The translations under genes and the position numbers were made by a program. The notes under the pieces are model-generated. The model saw only the letters and a list, made by a program, of their open reading frames with translations. It ran no database searches and was not told the origin of the DNA. This document shows, piece by piece, positions 6,674-9,806 of a stretch of 9,806 nucleotides of DNA. The DNA lies in the NCBI RefSeq assembly GCF_900130005.1, contig NZ_FQXP01000004.1, forward strand, positions 1 to 9,806, in the 5' to 3' direction. Source of the DNA: Clostridium collagenovorans DSM 3089 (GTDB lineage: Bacteria > Bacillota > Clostridia > Clostridiales > Clostridiaceae). How positions within the stretch are numbered: position 1 is the first letter of the stretch; the number at the start of each line of letters is the position of its first letter.

Positions 6674-7543
6674 ATGAGTAATGTAATAAATAAAAGATAT
6701 GAGTTTGTAGCGCTATTTGATGTGGAGAATGGAAATCCTAACGGTGATCCGGATTCAGGCAATATGCCTAGAATTGATCCAGAAACAGGAAGAGGAATAG
6801 TAACAGATGTATGCATTAAGAGGAAGATAAGAAACTATGTGGATTTAGTTAAAGATAAAGCTGCAGGCTTTGAGATTTATGTAAAAGATGGAGCTATATT
6901 AAACCTACAGCATCAAAGAGCCTATGATCACCTTAAAATTAACAATAGTACTGAGGCAGAAAAGAAGGCTATTGCAAAAGATAAGGAATCTCAGAAGAAG
7001 CTTACAAAATTCATGTGCGATAACTTTTATGATATTAGAACCTTTGGGGCAGTAATGTCAACACAAGTTAACTGTGGAACAGTAAGGGGACCAGTTCAAA
7101 TTAATTTTGCTAGAAGTATTGATCCAATATTTCAGCAGGAAGTAGGAATAACTAGACTTGCAGTAACTAAAGAGGGTGAAGAAAAGAAAACAGAGATGGG
7201 AAGAAAGCATATAGTTCCTTATGGTCTTTATAAAGTGGAGGGTTATGTTTCGGCAGAACTGGCAAAGAGAACCACAGGCTTTACAGAGGCGGATTTAGAG
7301 CTTTTATGGCAAGCAATAATTAATATGTTTGAACATGATCATTCAGCAGCAAGAGGAAAGATGGCAACTAGAAAGTTGATCGTTTTTGAACACGAATCCT
7401 CGCTTGGCAATGCTCCTTCTCATTTATTGTTTGATAAGGTTAAGGTGGAGTGTGTTAATAGTCCTGCAAGAAGTATTAGTGACTATGAAATTCAGATTGA
7501 CAAGACACCAGTGGAAGGTGTTTCAATAATAGAGAAGTTATAA
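6674..7543 (+). CDS. cas7c: Cas7c (Csd2), backbone subunit of type I-C Cascade
   Basis: Several copies of Cas7 polymerise along the crRNA spacer and form the Cascade backbone, binding RNA through an RRM-like fold. The 289-aa protein has the usual Csd2 length. The N-terminal signature FDVENGNPNGDPDSGNMPR (15-33), followed by ETGRGIVTDVCIKRKIRNY, is diagnostic. The conserved RGPVQINFARS (138-148) and EHDHSAARGKMATRKL (220-235) follow. ATG 6674 lies two bases after the cas8c stop, with AGGGGG at about 6658-6663 as ribosome binding site inside the end of cas8c. Strong translation is expected, because Cas7 is needed in the highest copy number. No anomalies are seen. Confidence 0.96.
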   Translation: MSNVINKRYEFVALFDVENGNPNGDPDSGNMPRIDPETGRGIVTDVCIKRKIRNYVDLVKDKAAGFEIYVKDGAILNLQHQRAYDHLKINNSTEAEKKAIAKDKESQKKLTKFMCDNFYDIRTFGAVMSTQVNCGTVRGPVQINFARSIDPIFQQEVGITRLAVTKEGEEKKTEMGRKHIVPYGLYKVEGYVSAELAKRTTGFTEADLELLWQAIINMFEHDHSAARGKMATRKLIVFEHESSLGNAPSHLLFDKVKVECVNSPARSISDYEIQIDKTPVEGVSIIEKL

Positions 7544-7544
7544 T

Positions 7545-8216
7545 ATGTATAGAGATGAAGAACTGTTAATGTTATCTGGTATACAGCATTTTTATTTCTG
7601 TAAGCGTCAATGGGCACTTATACACATTGAGCAGCAATGGGAAGAAAATGGAGCAACTATGGAAGGTAAGTTTATTCATGAAAATGCAGATGACCCTTTT
7701 TTCATGGAAAGCAGAAAAAATACATTTATTAGTAGAGCTGTGCCTTTAGTTTCTTATAACTTGGGGTTTATTGGAGTAGCTGATATTATAGAGTTTAAGA
7801 AATCATCTAAGGGAGTAGTATTAAAGGGTAAAGAGGGGTTATGGATTCCTAATATAGTTGAGTATAAACGTGGTAAGTCTAAAGAAGATAGGCGAGATAT
7901 TGTTCAGTTAGTTTTAGAAGTAATCTGTTTAGAGGAGATGCTAAAGTGTAACATTTCCTCTTCAGACTTCTATTACAATGAAACAAGAAGACGAGTAAAG
8001 GTTGAAATTACCAGTGAATTACGAGAAGAAGTAATAATGCTAGGACAAGAGATGCATAGTATATATGATAAAAAGTTCACCCCACCAGCTATAAAGGGGA
8101 AAAGTTGCAGAAACTGTTCTTTAGTAGATATATGTATTCCAAGAATGACAAATAAAAAAGTTAATGTTTCTAATTACATTGAAAGATATTTAAAAGAAGA
8201 AGGAGAAAATATTTAG
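7545..8216 (+). CDS. cas4: Cas4, RecB-family nuclease for prespacer processing
   Basis: Cas4 trims 3' overhangs of prespacers and ensures that spacers next to a correct PAM are inserted in the right orientation, working with Cas1-Cas2. The 223-aa protein carries all four iron-sulfur cluster cysteines, C19 (YFCKRQW) and C188, C191, C197 (CRNCSLVDIC). The RecB nuclease residues are H45 (FIHENAD), D80 (GVADIIEF), E106 and K108 (IVEYKRGK) and Q121 (QLVLEV). The protein therefore looks active. ATG 7545 starts one base after the cas7c stop and has only a weak ribosome binding site (AGAGAAG at 7531-7537), so translation probably depends on coupling to cas7c. The next in-frame ATG is nine codons in and would remove the conserved N-terminus. 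Confidence 0.95.
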   Translation: MYRDEELLMLSGIQHFYFCKRQWALIHIEQQWEENGATMEGKFIHENADDPFFMESRKNTFISRAVPLVSYNLGFIGVADIIEFKKSSKGVVLKGKEGLWIPNIVEYKRGKSKEDRRDIVQLVLEVICLEEMLKCNISSSDFYYNETRRRVKVEITSELREEVIMLGQEMHSIYDKKFTPPAIKGKSCRNCSLVDICIPRMTNKKVNVSNYIERYLKEEGENI

Positions 8217-9247
8217 TGAGAAAGTTACTTAATACACTTTATGTTACTAATCCAGAGGCTTATATTTCAAGAGATGGAGAAAATATTGTAGTTAAAATAG
8301 ATAATAAGGAGGCGGTAAGAAGACCTATTCATACACTTGAAGGTATAGTATGTTTTAACTATGTAGGCGTGAGTCCACAGCTGATGAAGCTATGTGTAGA
8401 CAATAATGTTAATATGGCATTTATAAGTGAGTTTGGAAGGTTTATGGCAAGGGTAAATGGTGCAGTGAGTGGAAATGTTTTACTTAGAAGGACTCAATAT
8501 AGGTATGCAGATGATGAGAATATATCTTTAGATATAGCTAAAAATTGTATTTTAGGAAAACTAGTTAATTGTAGAGTAGTTCTAAATAGAAGCTTAAGGG
8601 ATCATGGTCAGAAGATAGATAGTGTAGCAGTAAAAAATATTATCAATAGATTAAATCAATCCATTGATAATGTAAAAATAAGCACTAACATTGATGAATT
8701 AAGAGGAATTGAAGGGGAGGCTGCAAGAGGTTATTTTTCTGTTTTTGATAATATGATCTTAACTCAAAAGAATGAGTTTTATTTTAATGAAAGAAGTAAA
8801 CGTCCACCAACAGATAACTTAAATGCTATGTTGTCATTTGCATATACTTTATTAGCAAATGATATTCAAAGTGCACTAGAAACTGTAGGTTTAGATCCTT
8901 ATGTTGGGTTTATGCATACAGATAGGCCAGGAAGAGCTAGTCTTGCATTAGATTTAATGGAGGAATTAAGGCCGTATATAGCAGAAAGGTTTGTAATTTC
9001 ACTAATAAATAAAAAACAAGTGTCTGGTGATGGATTTATTAAAAAAGAGAGTGGTGGAATTATCATGGATAAAGATACAAAAGCTACATTCTTAACAGCT
9101 TGGCAGAAGAGAAAGCAAGAGATTGTTACTCATCCATTTTTGAATGAAAAAGTTGAAATAGGTTTAATTCCATATGTTCAGGCAATGTTATTAGCAAGGT
9201 ATATTAGAGGTGACATAGAGAGGTATCCACCATACTTTATGAGTTAA
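8216..9247 (+). CDS. cas1: Cas1, CRISPR integrase (type I-C)
   Basis: Cas1 with Cas2 forms the integrase that inserts new spacers at the leader-proximal repeat. The 343-aa protein has an N-terminal beta domain and a C-terminal all-helical catalytic domain. The metal-binding catalytic residues are all present: E166 in RGIEGEAARGYF, H234 in GFMHTDRPGR and D246 in LALDLMEELRP. The start is GTG 8216, sharing one base with the cas4 TAG stop, with AAGGAGA at 8200-8206 as ribosome binding site about ten bases upstream. The next gene, cas2, follows within 22 bp. Length and order are typical for I-C. Confidence 0.97.
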   Translation: MRKLLNTLYVTNPEAYISRDGENIVVKIDNKEAVRRPIHTLEGIVCFNYVGVSPQLMKLCVDNNVNMAFISEFGRFMARVNGAVSGNVLLRRTQYRYADDENISLDIAKNCILGKLVNCRVVLNRSLRDHGQKIDSVAVKNIINRLNQSIDNVKISTNIDELRGIEGEAARGYFSVFDNMILTQKNEFYFNERSKRPPTDNLNAMLSFAYTLLANDIQSALETVGLDPYVGFMHTDRPGRASLALDLMEELRPYIAERFVISLINKKQVSGDGFIKKESGGIIMDKDTKATFLTAWQKRKQEIVTHPFLNEKVEIGLIPYVQAMLLARYIRGDIERYPPYFMS

Positions 9248-9269
9248 TAGAGGGGGATTGAGATTAAAT

Positions 9270-9563
9270 ATGATGGTTTTAGTTACTTATGATGTTAATA
9301 CAGAAAGTGAAGGTGGAAAAAGACGTTTAAGAAAGGTTGCGAAGGAATGTATAAATTATGGTCAAAGGGTTCAAAACTCAGTATTTGAATGCTTAGTTGA
9401 TCCAGCACAGTTTGTAGCTTTGAGAAATTCATTAGAACATATAATAAACGAAGAAAAAGACAGTTTAAGATTTTATATTTTAGGAAGTAATTGGGAAAGA
9501 AGATTAGAAACTGTAGGAAAAAATAATACATATCATCCAATTGATGATGTTATTATAATATAA
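9270..9563 (+). CDS. cas2: Cas2, structural partner of Cas1 in spacer integration
   Basis: Cas2 is the central dimer of the Cas1-Cas2 integration complex. From ATG 9270 the product is 97 aa, beginning MMVLVTYDV with the first beta strand and the conserved aspartate (D8) of the ferredoxin fold. Conserved I-C Cas2 blocks follow: KRRLRKVAKECINYGQRVQN, SVFECLVDPAQ and EKDSLRFYILG. The frame is open upstream to TTG 9258, giving 101 aa (MRLN first), but the AGGGGG at 9251-9256 ends only one base from that codon, too close to initiate there. The same site lies 13 bases from ATG 9270, which is long, and ATG 9273 is also possible. The family usually has about 96-97 residues, which supports 9270. It is the last gene of the operon; no hairpin terminator is seen after it. 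Confidence 0.94.
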   Translation: MMVLVTYDVNTESEGGKRRLRKVAKECINYGQRVQNSVFECLVDPAQFVALRNSLEHIINEEKDSLRFYILGSNWERRLETVGKNNTYHPIDDVIII

Positions 9564-9641
9564 TTTTATAGATATAGTAGCTATTTATATTATAAATTAA
9601 TTAATATTAATATTTATGCAATAGGTGAGTATAATTTTATT

Positions 9642-9681
9642 TGCGAAAGATAAGTGAACAGAAAAAGTCATAGGAATCGCA
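9642..9681 (+). promoter_or_regulatory. Inverted TGCGA / TCGCA motif in the putative leader
   Basis: TGCGA (9642-9646) and TCGCA (9677-9681) are exact inverse complements enclosing a 30-bp core that includes AAGTGAACA. These are almost the only GC-rich words in the 243-bp leader, which suggests selection. Many I-C leaders, as I recall them, have a TGCGAA...TTCGCA pair about 100 bp before the first repeat; here it lies 125 bp from the window end. Confidence 0.45.
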
Positions 9682-9704
9682 GCCAAATTTAGTTTTTATG
9701 TTCA

Positions 9705-9722
9705 GTTAAATGTGAGTTTAAC
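9705..9722. repeat. Short perfect inverted repeat in the leader
   Basis: GTTAAA and TTTAAC (9705-9710 and 9717-9722) flank a six-base TGTGAG loop. The stem is AT-rich and has no U-run after it, so it is not a terminator. It may be a protein-binding element of the leader or chance. Confidence 0.25.
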
Positions 9723-9806
9723 CTATTAAATGTAAAAATAACTACTGAAATCTTTATTAAATGAATATATAGTTTATATTTATACAAAATTTAGAGGTTA
9801 TATGAA

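Larger units (their letters stand above)
9564..9806 (+). promoter_or_regulatory. CRISPR leader region (array expected just past the right edge)
   Basis: This very AT-rich, non-coding stretch lies directly downstream of cas2, where type I-C systems normally keep the leader and array. It contains a TGCGA...TCGCA inverted pair (9642-9681) like one I recall from other I-C leaders, and three TTAAATG copies. No CRISPR repeat is visible before 9806. The leader would include the array promoter and the integration anchor for Cas1-Cas2. I see no convincing -35/-10 pair that I could separate from background. The call rests on context plus the inverted motif. Confidence 0.65.

Noticed and set aside
9295..9540. 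Minus-strand 81-aa open frame opposite cas2
   Set aside because: It fully overlaps a conserved gene and has a biased aromatic and hydrophobic composition typical of antisense of AT-rich coding DNA.
9564..9806. A CRISPR array at the right end of the window
   Set aside because: No repeat of about 30 bp recurs. The short repeated words (TTAAATG and similar) are far too small and irregularly spaced to be CRISPR units.
9793..9806. AGAGGT followed by ATG 9802 as the start of a gene at the window edge
   Set aside because: Only two codons are visible, spacing is short, and the context suggests a leader; nothing supports a coding call.

Overview
The window carries an essentially complete type I-C CRISPR-Cas locus from an AT-rich, low-GC Firmicute, most likely a Clostridium or close relative. 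The organism call rests on codon use dominated by A/T-ending codons, strong AGGAGG-type ribosome binding sites, GTG starts, and the general look of the Cas, WYL and ISL3 proteins. It is an inference, not a species identification.

Layout, left to right. (1) Positions 1-499: one end of an ISL3-family insertion sequence on the minus strand. Its transposase is interrupted by an in-frame TAA and runs off the left edge. (2) Positions 500-1625: a promoter region and a plus-strand WYL-domain transcription factor. A perfect 14-bp palindrome touches the factor's ribosome binding site. (3) Positions 1626-2087: no intact gene. The stretch holds the wreck of a small gene with two one-base frameshifts, then the leader of the cas operon. 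(4) Positions 2088-9563: seven tightly packed plus-strand genes in canonical I-C order, cas3-cas5c-cas8c-cas7c-cas4-cas1-cas2, with junctions from 4-bp overlaps to gaps of 22 bp or less. An eighth product, the small subunit Cas11c, is very probably made from an in-frame GTG with a perfect Shine-Dalgarno inside cas8c. (5) Positions 9564-9806: AT-rich non-coding DNA that looks like the CRISPR leader. The array is not in the window and is expected just beyond the right edge.

How the genes should work together: Cas1, Cas2 and Cas4 select, trim and insert new spacers at the leader end of the array. Cas5c replaces Cas6 as the pre-crRNA-processing nuclease and caps the crRNA. Cas7c forms the backbone, Cas8c recognises the PAM, and Cas11c forms the belly of Cascade. 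Cas3 is recruited to nick, unwind and degrade the target. All catalytic motifs I checked in Cas1, Cas3, Cas4 and Cas5c are present, so the system looks functional. The WYL protein is a plausible local regulator.

The system is a known type. The points most worth a second look are the internal cas11c start, the WYL gene with its palindrome, the leader motifs, and the likely shifted cas3 start.
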